Positions 7,836 to 16,175 are shown, counted from the stretch's first letter. The stretch: 33,398 nucleotides of DNA from Alicyclobacillus acidiphilus NBRC 100859 (GCF_001544355.1 NZ_BCQI01000032.1:1-33398), one strand, 5' to 3'. The notes: generated by a model not told the origin, from the letters alone. Numbers and translations: made by a program.

Positions 7836-8978
7836 TCAGAGTAGGTTCCCTTTTCGGTTAATTACCGCGTTGACCTTGATGTCAAATGTGGACTCTGCGA
7901 ACAACTCATTCCAGTTGTCCTCCACAAGCTGCAAGTGCTCAGGATGTCGGATACAGTACCACTTGCCAAATCCAATCGGATCGGTTTTCGTCTCTTGGAG
8001 CTGTTTCAAGAGCGCAATCATCTGTGATTCGAAGTAGGTCTCCATCACATGTTCATACCGTTGACGCTCGCGAGCCGTCAGCGGCCGCGTTCCGTGGGAT
8101 TCGTCGGAGGACAAATCCGCCGAGATGCGCGTCCTGGCGTGGAGAACGGGCCGGCCGTCTCGCATGGTCACCCAGATTCGGCTTCTCGACACCTCGTCTT
8201 TCACATCGAACGACTTGTCGCCGTCGGGGATCGTGGCTGCAAACGCCCTGATGCGATGGCCGAGCATGTTGTAATACACAGTCATCTGCGGACTGATAAT
8301 AGTGGCGGGGCCATATCGTGAAAAGATCAACGTGCCCCCGACTCTCAGCGTGCTCTCCACCGGTGTGACAAGTGGAATATGTGCTTCGAGTCCCACAGTC
8401 TCGGAGTCGCGCCAGAACTCCCAGAGGCGCTCGGCTGACGAAAAACCCATTTGCGGAACGGACCTGTCCCACATCGATTCCAGCACTGTGGCGGCCGGCG
8501 ATGGCGTCGGAACGCTCAAAACCTCTTCGGCGCTCGTGGTTGTAGCCACCATCATCGCCATCTTGTCGATACTCTCTTCGCGCATCAATTGTTCTGTCAA
8601 GGCGAGGAATTGATCAGCGGACAAATGGGCGTTGACGACAATCGTCTCCATATTGCCAAGATAAAACGCCTTGTTGTAGTCGGTTTGGACAATGGCCAAC
8701 GCGGTTTGCAGCGACGTCGCGTCCACGGTGAAATTCTTTGAAGGCAGCGTTTCGCCTCCTTGTTTGCCGCCGCCAGGCTGTTCGCTCGACGGGGAAGTCG
8801 CCTCGAGATTTGGGATCTGAAACGTAAACCGGAGTTCGTCTTGCTGTCCTTCCACAGGATCGATCCCGATCCCAACCACCTGCGCTCTGTCGTTCAACTT
8901 TCGATAATCTCCGCAGCCGGGGAGGAACAGGAGCAGCAAGGCGGTGATCGCAAGCCATGGATATGCAATCCTTTTCAT
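7836..8978 (-). CDS. gerC: Germinant receptor lipoprotein, Ger(x)C family
   Basis: A 380-residue spore germination lipoprotein. The N terminus has a basic start, a hydrophobic core and the lipobox LPGC with Cys22 as the lipidated residue. It is followed by GDYRKLNDRAQVVGIGID, the classic Ger(x)C opening (CWD..E(I/L)(N/D)..A.V.GIGID). The body contains FTVDATSLQTALA, a match to the domain 1 repeat found in these proteins. It needs the diacylglyceryl transferase Lgt, which is also encoded in this window. The ATG overlaps the gerA stop by 4 nt (ATGA), so the two are translationally coupled. The C subunit anchors and supports the A/B receptor in the inner spore membrane. Confidence 0.92.
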   Translation of the reverse strand: MKRIAYPWLAITALLLLFLPGCGDYRKLNDRAQVVGIGIDPVEGQQDELRFTFQIPNLEATSPSSEQPGGGKQGGETLPSKNFTVDATSLQTALAIVQTDYNKAFYLGNMETIVVNAHLSADQFLALTEQLMREESIDKMAMMVATTTSAEEVLSVPTPSPAATVLESMWDRSVPQMGFSSAERLWEFWRDSETVGLEAHIPLVTPVESTLRVGGTLIFSRYGPATIISPQMTVYYNMLGHRIRAFAATIPDGDKSFDVKDEVSRSRIWVTMRDGRPVLHARTRISADLSSDESHGTRPLTARERQRYEHVMETYFESQMIALLKQLQETKTDPIGFGKWYCIRHPEHLQLVEDNWNELFAESTFDIKVNAVINRKGNLL

Positions 8979-10603
8979 TTGTGTCGTCGCCCCACCGTCC
9001 TGGTGCCGAATTGCTGTCCTTTCTCCAACTGAGGGTGCGGGGCGGGTTCGTTGTAATCGGTATTTCCCGTCCGATCCGTCGCGTGCAAGTGCTCTGCCCG
9101 TTTGTCCATGACCGTGATAGGCAACCGGACGAGACCGTCGATGAACACGTCGCGAACATGGTCGCCGCCGAACGGATCCACATATGGAACACCGAATGAT
9201 TTGGTGTTGCAGATTTCATACAGAATCCACATGGTGCCAAGAACGATGCCGTAGAACCCAACGAATGTCGCGCCGATGATCATCAGCCACGCTCCCAAGC
9301 GAATGACGACGGCGAACTCGTAGCTGGGTGTGACAAAAACGCTGATTGCGGTCAATGCGACGATGATGATAAGAATGTTACTGACGATTCCGGCTTCAAC
9401 CGCAGCTTGTCCGACGACGAGACCGCCGACGATGCCGATGGTCTGGCCCATCGCTTTGGGCATTCGCAAGGTCGCTTCTCGGAGAATTTCGATGACGACC
9501 TGCATGATAAATACTTCCATCACCGCAGGAAAAGGTACGCCTTGTCGAGACTGAGCGATTTGCAGGGCCATGGTCTTTGGCAGCAATTCTGGACTGAAAT
9601 CCGCAAATGCCACATACAACGAGGGCAGCCAAACGGCCAAAACAAACGACACGATGCGCAGCCAGCGGACAAAGGTCGCTTCCATCCAGGAATGGACATA
9701 GTCCTCCTCGGTCTGAAAGAAATCCTGAAATGTCGCAGGAGCCAAGAGAACGGTTGGATCGCCGTCGACGATAATGGCGACCTTGCCTTGGTTCAACTCG
9801 CGTCCGACAGAATCGATTCGCTGGGTCGTGCGCGTCAAGTTGAACATGGACCATGGATGGTCGCTGATGCGTTGTTCAATCGCGGCCGATCCGCTGATGT
9901 GGTCAATATGAATCGCTTCCAGACGCTTGGCCACCGTGTCGACCAGCGTTGGATTGGCGATGTCGCGCAGATAAATGAGTGCGACTGTGCGATGGGAACG
10001 GTAGCCGATGACCCATTTGCGGATCACGAGCGTATCGGTCGCCAGCGACTGGCGAATCTGCCCTAAATTGATATCGATGTGTTCGACAAAGGACACTTGG
10101 GAGCCGCGCGACGCGGATTCGATGGTCGGCTGCTCGGGAGAGCGATGTTCCACCGCTTTGGCGCTGATCACGATAGCTGGGCTCGTACCATCCATGAGCA
10201 ACACGAGTTTGCCGCTTGCGACAGCTTCGCGTATCTCGAACATGTTCCACATAAAAATTGCGTCGGCGCCTGTCAATACGCGTTCAATCATGTACTGCGC
10301 CAGGTTCTTCGGCATTCGCCGAGGAAACCGATGCGTGTGTACGGACCGCAATGTGTCTTCAATGGAACGTTTATCGCAGACGCTGGAGTAAAAGACAAGT
10401 GCCGCAGAAACACCGTTCATTTCCACAGTGCGCACGATAAAGTCGTCGCTCAAGCCGAGCGTCTGAGCGAAATACTCGAGCGCCTCGTCGAGATGGCCCG
10501 CGTAATCTGGCGCATCGCGAAAGTTCGGCGCGATAGGCGCGTTTCGCCCTTTGACTGGATTGAAGAATGGTGTTGTTTGAACAAGCCTTTTAAACCAACC
10601 CAT
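8975..10603 (-). CDS. gerA: Spore germination receptor subunit GerAA-type
   Basis: A subunit of about 542 residues. The N-terminal half is soluble (roughly residues 1-290), and the second half has about five membrane helices. It contains GVPFPAVMEVFIMQVVIEIL then REATLRMP, the most conserved GerA motif, and PSLYVAFADFSPELLP just before it. These receptors detect nutrients and trigger spore germination. The ATG at 10603 is preferred: GAGGCGGGTC is just upstream, while the ATG at 10627 has none. Leading gene of gerA-gerC-gerB. Upstream on the minus strand, CATAATC (10639-10633) resembles a sigma-G -10, with TGTATA (10665-10660) 20 bp before it. That spacing is long, so the promoter is tentative. 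Confidence 0.92.
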   Translation of the reverse strand: MGWFKRLVQTTPFFNPVKGRNAPIAPNFRDAPDYAGHLDEALEYFAQTLGLSDDFIVRTVEMNGVSAALVFYSSVCDKRSIEDTLRSVHTHRFPRRMPKNLAQYMIERVLTGADAIFMWNMFEIREAVASGKLVLLMDGTSPAIVISAKAVEHRSPEQPTIESASRGSQVSFVEHIDINLGQIRQSLATDTLVIRKWVIGYRSHRTVALIYLRDIANPTLVDTVAKRLEAIHIDHISGSAAIEQRISDHPWSMFNLTRTTQRIDSVGRELNQGKVAIIVDGDPTVLLAPATFQDFFQTEEDYVHSWMEATFVRWLRIVSFVLAVWLPSLYVAFADFSPELLPKTMALQIAQSRQGVPFPAVMEVFIMQVVIEILREATLRMPKAMGQTIGIVGGLVVGQAAVEAGIVSNILIIIVALTAISVFVTPSYEFAVVIRLGAWLMIIGATFVGFYGIVLGTMWILYEICNTKSFGVPYVDPFGGDHVRDVFIDGLVRLPITVMDKRAEHLHATDRTGNTDYNEPAPHPQLEKGQQFGTRTVGRRHK

Positions 10604-10779
10604 CACGACCCGCCTCGAATTTGTCATTCAAGGATTATGTTGGTTTAAAAAGCCATATTTATACATGTTGGTACGAGGAGTGTTTCCGCGGGCCAGAAAC
10701 GTCTTGACCGCGTGTGAAGCATAGCCGGCGCGCCGGGAGGAACATTACATGCATCAAGGTTTGAGAAGGAGACGGTACG

Positions 10780-10986
10780 ATGGCTATTTCTACGATCACG
10801 CTTGAAGATGTCACGTGCGCACTCTGCGCGAACCGCGTATCCGTCGCGCTGCACGCGGTGGAAGGTATTCGGAATTTCGACGTGGACCTCGCTGAGCAAA
10901 CTGCGGTCATCACATTCGACGACGACGAGATCTCCGGCGCGCGAATTCGCGACGTGATCGACGACAACAACTGCGACGTTCACTGA
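10780..10986 (+). CDS. CopZ-like heavy-metal-associated domain protein
   Basis: A 68-residue single HMA domain. It has the ferredoxin-like pattern of copper chaperones: ISTITLEDVTCALCANRVSVAL, with the metal-binding Cys-x-x-Cys as C-A-L-C, then ALHAVEGIRNFDVDLAEQTAVI and a final DDNNCDVH. The usual GMxCxxC is DVTCALC here, and the protein is very acidic. An extra Cys near the C terminus is unusual. The ATG has AGAAGGAG about 7 nt upstream. No copper ATPase or CsoR-type repressor is adjacent, so metal identity is not established. A terminator follows at 11029-11064. It is divergent from the gerA operon. Confidence 0.8.
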   Translation: MAISTITLEDVTCALCANRVSVALHAVEGIRNFDVDLAEQTAVITFDDDEISGARIRDVIDDNNCDVH

Positions 10987-11028
10987 CGCTTTACCCGTGT
11001 ATGCGACAGACGACAAGCTGTCTGGCCG

Positions 11029-11064
11029 ACAAGCTGTGTGCCCAGGGTTGGGCATACAGCTTGT
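11029..11064 (+). terminator. Hairpin after the CopZ-like gene
   Basis: ACAAGCTGTGTGCCCA pairs with TGGGCATACAGCTTGT (one G-U/T-G position) around GGGT. There is no long T run. A second copy of the left arm, CGACAAGCTGT, lies just upstream (11011-11021 versus 11027-11037), so two alternative pairings with the same right arm are possible. Confidence 0.6.
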
Positions 11065-11083
11065 ATGCGTCTCTGTCGAATTT

Positions 11084-11092
11084 TGTTATGAT
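11084..11092 (+). promoter_or_regulatory. Extended -10 promoter before SGNH hydrolase
   Basis: TGT followed by TATGAT (11087-11092) is an extended -10 element. The -35 region is weak (TTGTAT at 11061 is 20 bp away). The start of transcription would be near 11099, giving a leader of about 145 nt. Confidence 0.45.
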
Positions 11093-11103
11093 AGAGTCCT
11101 CAA

Positions 11104-11132
11104 GTCGAGCCCGGCTCGACACCCAATTTTTT
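11104..11132 (+). terminator. Terminator-like hairpin in the SGNH hydrolase leader
   Basis: GTCGAGC (11104-11110), a 3-nt loop and GCTCGAC (11114-11120), followed by ACCCAATTTTTT. This looks like a small intrinsic terminator placed a few nucleotides after the predicted transcription start and well before the coding region. Confidence 0.4.
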
Positions 11133-11245
11133 GTTCGCGCTTTCGATATCTATTTAATGAAAGTACGATACAACGATCGGGACGAATGCGAGCATCGAAT
11201 CGTTTGCCCTCGATAATCTCAAGAACTGCGAGAGGATGAAGCCAC

Positions 11246-12061
11246 GTGAGAGATCAGGTGAAATCGAAGAGCGGGAAGCGTTCTTCGATTGGGCGAAGGA
11301 TTCGAAGTGCTGTTGGCTATGCCCTTGCCGGGGCCCTGCTGGTGACGGGGGGGTGGCTGGTTGGAGAGTTTCAAAATCGCTCGGACTACGTGTATGCTGA
11401 TACGCCGACCAGTACGCTCACGGACCAACTGACGACCGAAAAGGTGATGGTCGTTGGCGGATCGATGGCGCACGGCTGGAAGGATCCCAATAATGATGGT
11501 TACATCAAACGCGCATTTCAGGCGTTGAACAATGCCACGAACACCAATTATGTGTACGATGACCGGACACAACCGGGGGCATCGCCCACTTGGGCTGAAG
11601 GGAAGTTTCAGTCGTGGCTGGATTCGGATCATCCGCAGATTGTCGTGATTTCGTGGGGATTGTTGAACGACGTCTACGCGAAGACGCCCATGGATGAATT
11701 TAGTCAAGCGATTCAGGACGAGATTCAGGAGTCGCTCGCTGCGAACGCCGTCGTCGTCTTCGTCACGTCGCCGGTCACCAAAGCGACCGCGACCTACAAT
11801 CATGGTCCGGTCGAGCGTTATATTCACACGGAAGAAGCAATCGCGGACTCGTTTCACTCGCCCAACGTCTATTTCATTGATTTAAATCAGGATATGGCGA
11901 CATATTTGAAGGCGCACGGCCAAACTTGGCAGAACTACTACGGAGATTCGTGGCACCCAGATTCGGCGGGACACGAATTGGCTGGAGAGTTGCTGTTCGA
12001 CGATTGGATCCAGACGTTCGGCACGGGACCGGTTACATGGCAGTCGACGAACGCGAATTAG
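11246..12061 (+). CDS. SGNH/GDSL hydrolase family protein, membrane-anchored or secreted
   Basis: A 271-residue SGNH hydrolase. Residues 1-20 are basic, and residues 23-42 form one hydrophobic segment (VGYALAGALLVTGGWLVGEF), so it is a signal anchor or uncleaved signal peptide with the enzyme outside. Block I is VVGGSMAHGWKD with the nucleophile Ser (GGSM replaces GDSL). Block III is WGLLND, which supplies Gly and Asn. Block V is DSWHPDSAGH, which supplies Asp and His. An esterase or acyl-hydrolase acting on cell-envelope polysaccharide is likely, but the substrate is unknown. The GTG start has GAGAGGATG upstream. It is a single-gene unit with a long leader that holds a terminator-like hairpin. 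Confidence 0.85.
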   Translation: MRDQVKSKSGKRSSIGRRIRSAVGYALAGALLVTGGWLVGEFQNRSDYVYADTPTSTLTDQLTTEKVMVVGGSMAHGWKDPNNDGYIKRAFQALNNATNTNYVYDDRTQPGASPTWAEGKFQSWLDSDHPQIVVISWGLLNDVYAKTPMDEFSQAIQDEIQESLAANAVVVFVTSPVTKATATYNHGPVERYIHTEEAIADSFHSPNVYFIDLNQDMATYLKAHGQTWQNYYGDSWHPDSAGHELAGELLFDDWIQTFGTGPVTWQSTNAN

Positions 12062-12141
12062 GATGTTCGCGCCGTCTGTCGAGGCGGCCGCCTGGCCTCG
12101 GGATCGAGCGACAGGGGCCAGAACCGGACGAGTACGGCACA

Positions 12142-12178
12142 TAAGCGCGAAAGCGTGACAATATGCTTAAGCGTGAAA
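12142..12178 (+). repeat. Imperfect direct repeat upstream of panD
   Basis: TAAGCGCGAAA (12142-12152) and TAAGCGTGAAA (12168-12178) are 10/11 identical and offset by 26 bp, about two and a half helical turns. They lie between the SGNH hydrolase gene and panD, close to where a panD promoter must be. They could be an operator, though chance cannot be excluded. Confidence 0.35.
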
Positions 12179-12223
12179 TGGTTCCGCTCTGAGACCTAGC
12201 GGTTTGGAGAGGAGATGATGTCC

Positions 12224-12619
12224 GTGCTCCGCCAGGTGTGCAAAGGCAAGCTCCATCGTCTGCGCGTCACGCAAGCCGACCTGAATTACATGGGCAGCAT
12301 TACGCTCGATCCTGCGCTGATGCGAGCCGCCAACATTCGGCCGTATGAAATGGTTCAAATTACGAATTTGCAAAACGGCGTGATTTGGCAGACATACGCC
12401 ATACAAGGCGGCGAAGGCAGCGGCGTCGTCTGCCTCAATGGTCCGCCGGCTCGGCACTTCCAACCCAACGATCTCGTGATTGTCCTGTCGCTGGCCTGGT
12501 TGACCGACGATGAATGGGAGCAGTTTTCGGCTTCCGTGGTCTTTGTCGACGAACAAAACGAGATTTCGTCGATAGTCACGCAGCGGCCATACGATGGATG
12601 GCTGGATGACGTGCTATAG
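12224..12619 (+). CDS. panD: Aspartate 1-decarboxylase proenzyme PanD
   Basis: A pyruvoyl enzyme that converts L-aspartate to beta-alanine for pantothenate and coenzyme A synthesis. The proenzyme self-cleaves between Gly24 and Ser25 (YMGSIT), and Ser25 becomes the pyruvoyl group. Other family blocks are KGKLHRLRVTQADLNY and GSGVVCLNGPPARHF. I choose the GTG at 12224 (131 residues): GGAGAGGAG lies 9 nt upstream, and this start puts the cleavage site exactly at 24/25 as in the family. The ATG-ATG pair at 12215-12220 sits almost on the ribosome binding site. No panB or panC is adjacent, unlike the common panBCD operon. A hairpin follows at 12648-12692. Confidence 0.95.
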   Translation: MLRQVCKGKLHRLRVTQADLNYMGSITLDPALMRAANIRPYEMVQITNLQNGVIWQTYAIQGGEGSGVVCLNGPPARHFQPNDLVIVLSLAWLTDDEWEQFSASVVFVDEQNEISSIVTQRPYDGWLDDVL

Positions 12620-12647
12620 CGAAGAATGGTACACCCCCCGGTATTGG

Positions 12648-12692
12648 TCGGGCGGATTCGAACGGCGTTGACGCGCCTTCGAGTTCGCCCGA
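12648..12692 (+). terminator. Hairpin downstream of panD
   Basis: A three-part stem: TCGGGCG/CGCCCGA outside, TCGAA/TTCGA in the middle and GGCG/CGCC inside, beginning 28 nt after the panD stop. The following sequence is TTGTTGCG rather than a pure T run, so it is a probable but not textbook terminator. Confidence 0.5.
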
Positions 12693-12727
12693 TTGTTGCG
12701 ATCCGCCCCAATCTCCTCGCTTGGTGA

Positions 12728-12756
12728 TTGTGCAAATCGAGGGGTTCTGGTAAACT
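12728..12756 (+). promoter_or_regulatory. Probable promoter of the sulfate permease gene
   Basis: TTGTGC (12728-12733), a 17-bp spacer and TAAACT (12751-12756) preceded by an extended -10 TGG. The following AT-rich leader (12757-12830) might hold a regulator site, but I cannot name one with confidence. Confidence 0.4.
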
Positions 12757-12867
12757 GAACGAAATCCGACTTTTCGGTTTGGATTAATTAGAATTGATTG
12801 GCATATGGAGAACGTTATTCGGAATCGCAGTGTCATGTGTAGCGGTCTCTGATGGGGGTGTTTGCCG

Positions 12868-13926
12868 GTGGTCATTGCGGCATGGGTGATCGCTTTATTT
12901 TTTGCAGCGAATATTGGAGCCAGTGGTACCGCGGCATCGATGGGCGCTGCGTTTGGCGCAGGAGCTATCACCCGCAAGTGGATCGCTTTGGTTCTGGTCG
13001 CCGTGGCGGCGTTTCTTGGGGCAGTCATCGGCGGCGGAAACGTCGTGAAAACAATCAGCAACGGACTGATTCCCTCTCATATTGTAACATTTGAGATGAC
13101 CGTAATCATCTTGGCCTCAGCTTGCCTGACACTCTTTGGTTCGAACCTCATCGGCGTTCCTCTGTCGACGAGCGAGGTGACGGTTGGTGCTGTCGTCGGT
13201 GCAGGTTTGGCCTTGGGCCACCTTCATTATTCAAGGTTGTTGGTGATCATCGCGGTGTGGCTCGTCATGCCGTTTCTTGCCATGGTGATAGGCCTCGGAT
13301 TGGGCGTCGTTGTTCGGCGGATCGAGCCGAAGTTGTTGAGGCGAGCGAAGCCGATTGTGCCGATGTTAATTGTCGGTTTGATTGGCGCGGGCTGCTATGA
13401 GGCGTTTTCGGCAGGTATGAACAACGTAGCCAACGCCGTTGGACCGATGGTGGCTTCTGGAATTATGACCGTTCACGCGGGGCTCTATTGGGGAGCGTTG
13501 TTTGTGTCTCTGGGGGCCATGACGCTGGGCAGCAGGGTGCTTGACACGAATGCGAAGAAAATCACCAAACTTTCGCTGATGCAGGGTATTGTCGTGTCGT
13601 TTACGAGCGCGACGCTCGTCTTAATCGCGTCGTTTTTTGGCTTGCCTGTACCGCAAACGCAGGCGACGACCATGGCCATCTTTGGCGTCGGTCAGTCTCA
13701 CGTCGGCACGGACGTGTGGCGGCAAGGTGTTGTCGTGAAGATTTTGAAGACCTGGATTGTGTCTCCCGTATCTGCGCTGCTCGTCAGTTTTTTGTTCACA
13801 GAAATGCTTGTGCGAGGGGATTTCACGTCGTTGTTTGTCGTCGTTGCGTCGATTGTCGTGGCATTCTTGTATTGGAGCATGCGGCCGCGAAAACGCAAGG
13901 CGTTGACCATGCAAGAACTGGACTGA
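12868..13926 (+). CDS. cysP: Sulfate permease, CysP class of the PiT family
   Basis: A 352-residue transporter of the inorganic-phosphate-transporter (PiT) fold with about ten membrane helices. It shares the long motifs I recall from B. subtilis CysP, a sulfate/thiosulfate permease of this fold: NIGASGTAASMGAAFG, GAVIGGGNVVKTIS, LSTSEVTVGAVVG, EAFSAGMNNVANAVGP, LDTNAKKITKLS and KTWIVSP. The duplicated GxNNVANAVGP-type signatures are PiT hallmarks. Sulfate rather than phosphate is preferred on that resemblance but is not proved. GTG at 12868 is chosen because GGGGGTG lies 7 nt upstream; a TTG at 12862 is possible. No sulfate-assimilation genes are adjacent. Confidence 0.85.
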   Translation: MVIAAWVIALFFAANIGASGTAASMGAAFGAGAITRKWIALVLVAVAAFLGAVIGGGNVVKTISNGLIPSHIVTFEMTVIILASACLTLFGSNLIGVPLSTSEVTVGAVVGAGLALGHLHYSRLLVIIAVWLVMPFLAMVIGLGLGVVVRRIEPKLLRRAKPIVPMLIVGLIGAGCYEAFSAGMNNVANAVGPMVASGIMTVHAGLYWGALFVSLGAMTLGSRVLDTNAKKITKLSLMQGIVVSFTSATLVLIASFFGLPVPQTQATTMAIFGVGQSHVGTDVWRQGVVVKILKTWIVSPVSALLVSFLFTEMLVRGDFTSLFVVVASIVVAFLYWSMRPRKRKALTMQELD

Positions 13927-13970
13927 AGAAGAAAAACGCAAGCGGAGAAACGAAGAGGGAAAACAAAACA

Positions 13971-14047
13971 TTGACAACTTCCAGCCATTCGAGTGCATCA
14001 TAGTGTAGTGGTAGATTTTCCATGTCCATCATTGGATGGATGGAAAA
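13971..14047 (+). promoter_or_regulatory. Promoter -35 and leader hairpin before the ABC exporter
   Basis: A consensus TTGACA at 13971-13976 is followed by weak -10 candidates (CATCAT, 19 bp away). Then an imperfect hairpin at 14016-14047 joins TTTTCCAT and ATGGAAAA, with inner TCCATC/GATGG pairing, ending just before the AGGAGGT of the ATPase gene. The hairpin may affect translation start or transcript stability. Confidence 0.4.
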
Positions 14048-14064
14048 CGACTTAGGAGGTTTGC

Positions 14065-15012
14065 ATGGCGAATGCCGTAGAGCTGAAGGGGCTGACGAAG
14101 CGGATTGGCTCGAAGACGGTCGTCGACAACTTGACGTTCGACATCCCGGAAGGCGAGGTCTTTGGATTTCTCGGTCCAAACGGTGCCGGAAAAACGACGA
14201 CCATTCGCATGATGGTCGGTCTCACTTCCATCACGTCGGGCAGCGTATCGATTCGTGGACATGATGTCGTCCGCGAACACGAGCAGGCGATCCGGCAAGT
14301 CGGGGCGATTGTCGAGAATCCGGAGATGTACAAGTATCTGACAGGCTATCAAAATTTGAAACAGTACGCACGCATGCTGCCGGGCGTGAACAATCGGCGG
14401 ATCGAAGAAATGGTCGAGTTTGTGGGACTTTCGGACAGCATCCATCAGCGGGTCAAAACCTATTCGCTGGGCATGCGTCAGCGCCTTGGGCTGGCGCAAG
14501 CGTTGCTCCACAACCCATCGGTGCTGATTTTGGACGAGCCTACGAATGGACTTGATCCCGCCGGTATTCGAGAACTGCGGGATCATCTGCGGACGCTTGC
14601 CAGAACGCAGGGCGTGTCGGTCATCGTATCGAGTCACTTGTTGTCCGAGATGGAATTGATGTGCGATCGCGTCGCCATCATTCAACACGGAAAGCTCGTG
14701 AACGTCGAGAGAATTGGCGATGCAGCGGGAAGCGAACGTGCACAAGCGCCGCTCAAAGTGTTTGTCGAGGTTGACGGACCGTCTCAAGCCTATGTCGCCT
14801 TGAATGGTTTTGCTGGTGTGGAACGTGTGTCCGTGGTGGATCGGGGCGTTGAGGTCGAAACGCGCCGAGAGCATGTTCCGTCGATCCATCGGCGACTCGT
14901 TGAAGCCGACATAGCGGTGTACGAACTGCGCGTGATGAATCGTTCCCTGGAGGATCGATTCCTCGAGATGACAGGAGGTGTGCCGTCGGATGCTCGGACT
15001 TCTGTTGAATGA
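14065..15012 (+). CDS. ABC-2 type exporter, ATP-binding protein (BcrA-like)
   Basis: A 315-residue ATPase. Walker A is GPNGAGKTT (residues 37-45), the signature is YSLGMRQRLGLAQ, Walker B is VLILDEPTNGLDP and the switch His is in VIVSSHLLSEME. The first 215 or so residues are the nucleotide-binding domain. The last 80 residues match the C-terminal extension seen in BcrA/NatA-type exporters (AYVALNGFAGVERV... LEDRFLEMTGG). It is paired with the permease whose start lies inside its 3' end, so the two form one exporter. Substrates of this family include peptide antibiotics such as bacitracin and ions; none can be assigned here. No two-component system lies next to it. Start: ATG with TAGGAGGT 4 nt upstream. 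Confidence 0.92.
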   Translation: MANAVELKGLTKRIGSKTVVDNLTFDIPEGEVFGFLGPNGAGKTTTIRMMVGLTSITSGSVSIRGHDVVREHEQAIRQVGAIVENPEMYKYLTGYQNLKQYARMLPGVNNRRIEEMVEFVGLSDSIHQRVKTYSLGMRQRLGLAQALLHNPSVLILDEPTNGLDPAGIRELRDHLRTLARTQGVSVIVSSHLLSEMELMCDRVAIIQHGKLVNVERIGDAAGSERAQAPLKVFVEVDGPSQAYVALNGFAGVERVSVVDRGVEVETRREHVPSIHRRLVEADIAVYELRVMNRSLEDRFLEMTGGVPSDARTSVE

Positions 15013-15784
15013 GCACGTGAAAGTGTATCGCAGAATTCGAACCTGGGTCTTCTATGCGGTGGTCGCTGCGGCGATGATTGTGGCTGGCATCATCGTATAT
15101 CACACGGCTGGGCATGACGATCATCTGCAGGAGAACGCGGTCCACTTTCTGACGGACGGCGATCAAGCCGTCAACTTGGTTGTGATTTTTGCCGCAGTGG
15201 TCGCTGGAGATATCGTGGCAAACGAATTTGCGCTGGGAACCATCAAATTTTTGTTGATTCGGCCAGTTGCTCGCTGGAAGATCCTGTTGTCTAAATATCT
15301 GACCGTGTTGTCGTTCTCCGTCTGTATGATGGTCTTTCTGATGGTGACGGCCTATGTCGTAGGCGGTCTCTTCTTTGGCTTTGGCGGTGCGGACGATCCC
15401 TATCACTACGTGCACGGAACAACCATCGTCTCTGTTCCGATGTATGTCGAAGCCTTGCGTGATTACGGATTGGCTGCGGTTACGCTGTTGATGACCGTGA
15501 CTGTGTCATTCATGATCTCCACGTTGTTTCGCAGTTCATCCATGGCGATCGCGCTGTCGATCCTCCTCCTGTTTCTTGGCGCAGTTGTCACCCACCTGCT
15601 TGCGCGATACACGTGGGACAAGTTCATCCTGTTCACCAACTGGGACTTGACCCAGTACACCGAAGGTACGCCTATTGTCAAAGGGATGACCTGGCAGTTT
15701 TCGGTCGTTGTGCTGGCAGTGTATTTCATCGTCTTCATGGCGATCTCGTGGTTGTCCTTCACGAAACGCGACGTTGCCGCGTAA
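14990..15784 (+). CDS. ABC-2 type exporter, permease protein
   Basis: A 264-residue membrane protein with about six helices. It opens MLGLLLNEHVKVYRRIRTWV and has ANEFALGTIKFLLIRPVARW, the conserved cytoplasmic segment of ABC-2 permeases (BcrB/NatB-like). The ATG at 14990 is selected because AGGAGGTG lies 9 nt upstream; the GTG at 14978 falls inside that site. It overlaps the ATPase gene by 23 nt, which indicates translational coupling. Its 3' end overlaps the end of the leftward gene 15759-16175 by 26 nt, tail to tail. It works with the upstream ATPase to export an unknown substrate. Confidence 0.9.
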   Translation: MLGLLLNEHVKVYRRIRTWVFYAVVAAAMIVAGIIVYHTAGHDDHLQENAVHFLTDGDQAVNLVVIFAAVVAGDIVANEFALGTIKFLLIRPVARWKILLSKYLTVLSFSVCMMVFLMVTAYVVGGLFFGFGGADDPYHYVHGTTIVSVPMYVEALRDYGLAAVTLLMTVTVSFMISTLFRSSSMAIALSILLLFLGAVVTHLLARYTWDKFILFTNWDLTQYTEGTPIVKGMTWQFSVVVLAVYFIVFMAISWLSFTKRDVAA

Positions 15785-16175
15785 GGACGTACAGCCAGGT
15801 GAGAACACTGGACACCAGGACAGGCGCCGTAAGTAGAAGGGCGATGTGGTAGGGAAGAGAACCAATCAGAAAAATGCCCATCGATATGCCCATGAACACA
15901 TTCATGGTCAGTTCCGAAAACGCGCCGAGGTGCAATTGGCGCAGGGCTAACAGGCCAGCGCTGATGCCGACGATAAACGAGGCGATGCCGCCGATCGTTT
16001 TGTTGTGCTCGAGCAGCTCCACCAACAGTTGTGTCGCAAAGGTCAACCTCGTCAGGGCCGTGTTGGTCAAGGATTCGGGCAAGTCCAACGCACTCGCGGG
16101 TTTCGATCTCGCTTCCATCAGCCGATACAGGAGCCATATCTCGAGGATGGCGATGGGGAGAGTCATGAACAGCAT
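15759..16175 (-). CDS. Hypothetical membrane protein, 138 residues
   Basis: I do not recognise a family. Hydrophobic segments are at about residues 1-19, 61-80, 90-112 and 113-131, giving three or four helices. A charged linker (residues 22-58) ends in LLEHNKTIGG, which could lie on the cytoplasmic face. The gene is supported by a strong AGAAGGGGTGA site 7 nt before the ATG and by coding-like composition. It ends in the last codons of the exporter permease on the opposite strand. A perfect terminator (16257-16299) separates it from the copper-storage-type gene upstream, so it likely has its own promoter in 16176-16256. Confidence 0.7.
   Translation of the reverse strand: MLFMTLPIAILEIWLLYRLMEARSKPASALDLPESLTNTALTRLTFATQLLVELLEHNKTIGGIASFIVGISAGLLALRQLHLGAFSELTMNVFMGISMGIFLIGSLPYHIALLLTAPVLVSSVLTWLYVLTRQRRVS

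Noticed and set aside
14010-14047. tRNA-like string GTGTAGTGGTAG before the ABC exporter
   Set aside because: It resembles a D-arm, but there is no anticodon arm, T-arm or acceptor stem around it. The hairpin there is better read as a leader structure.
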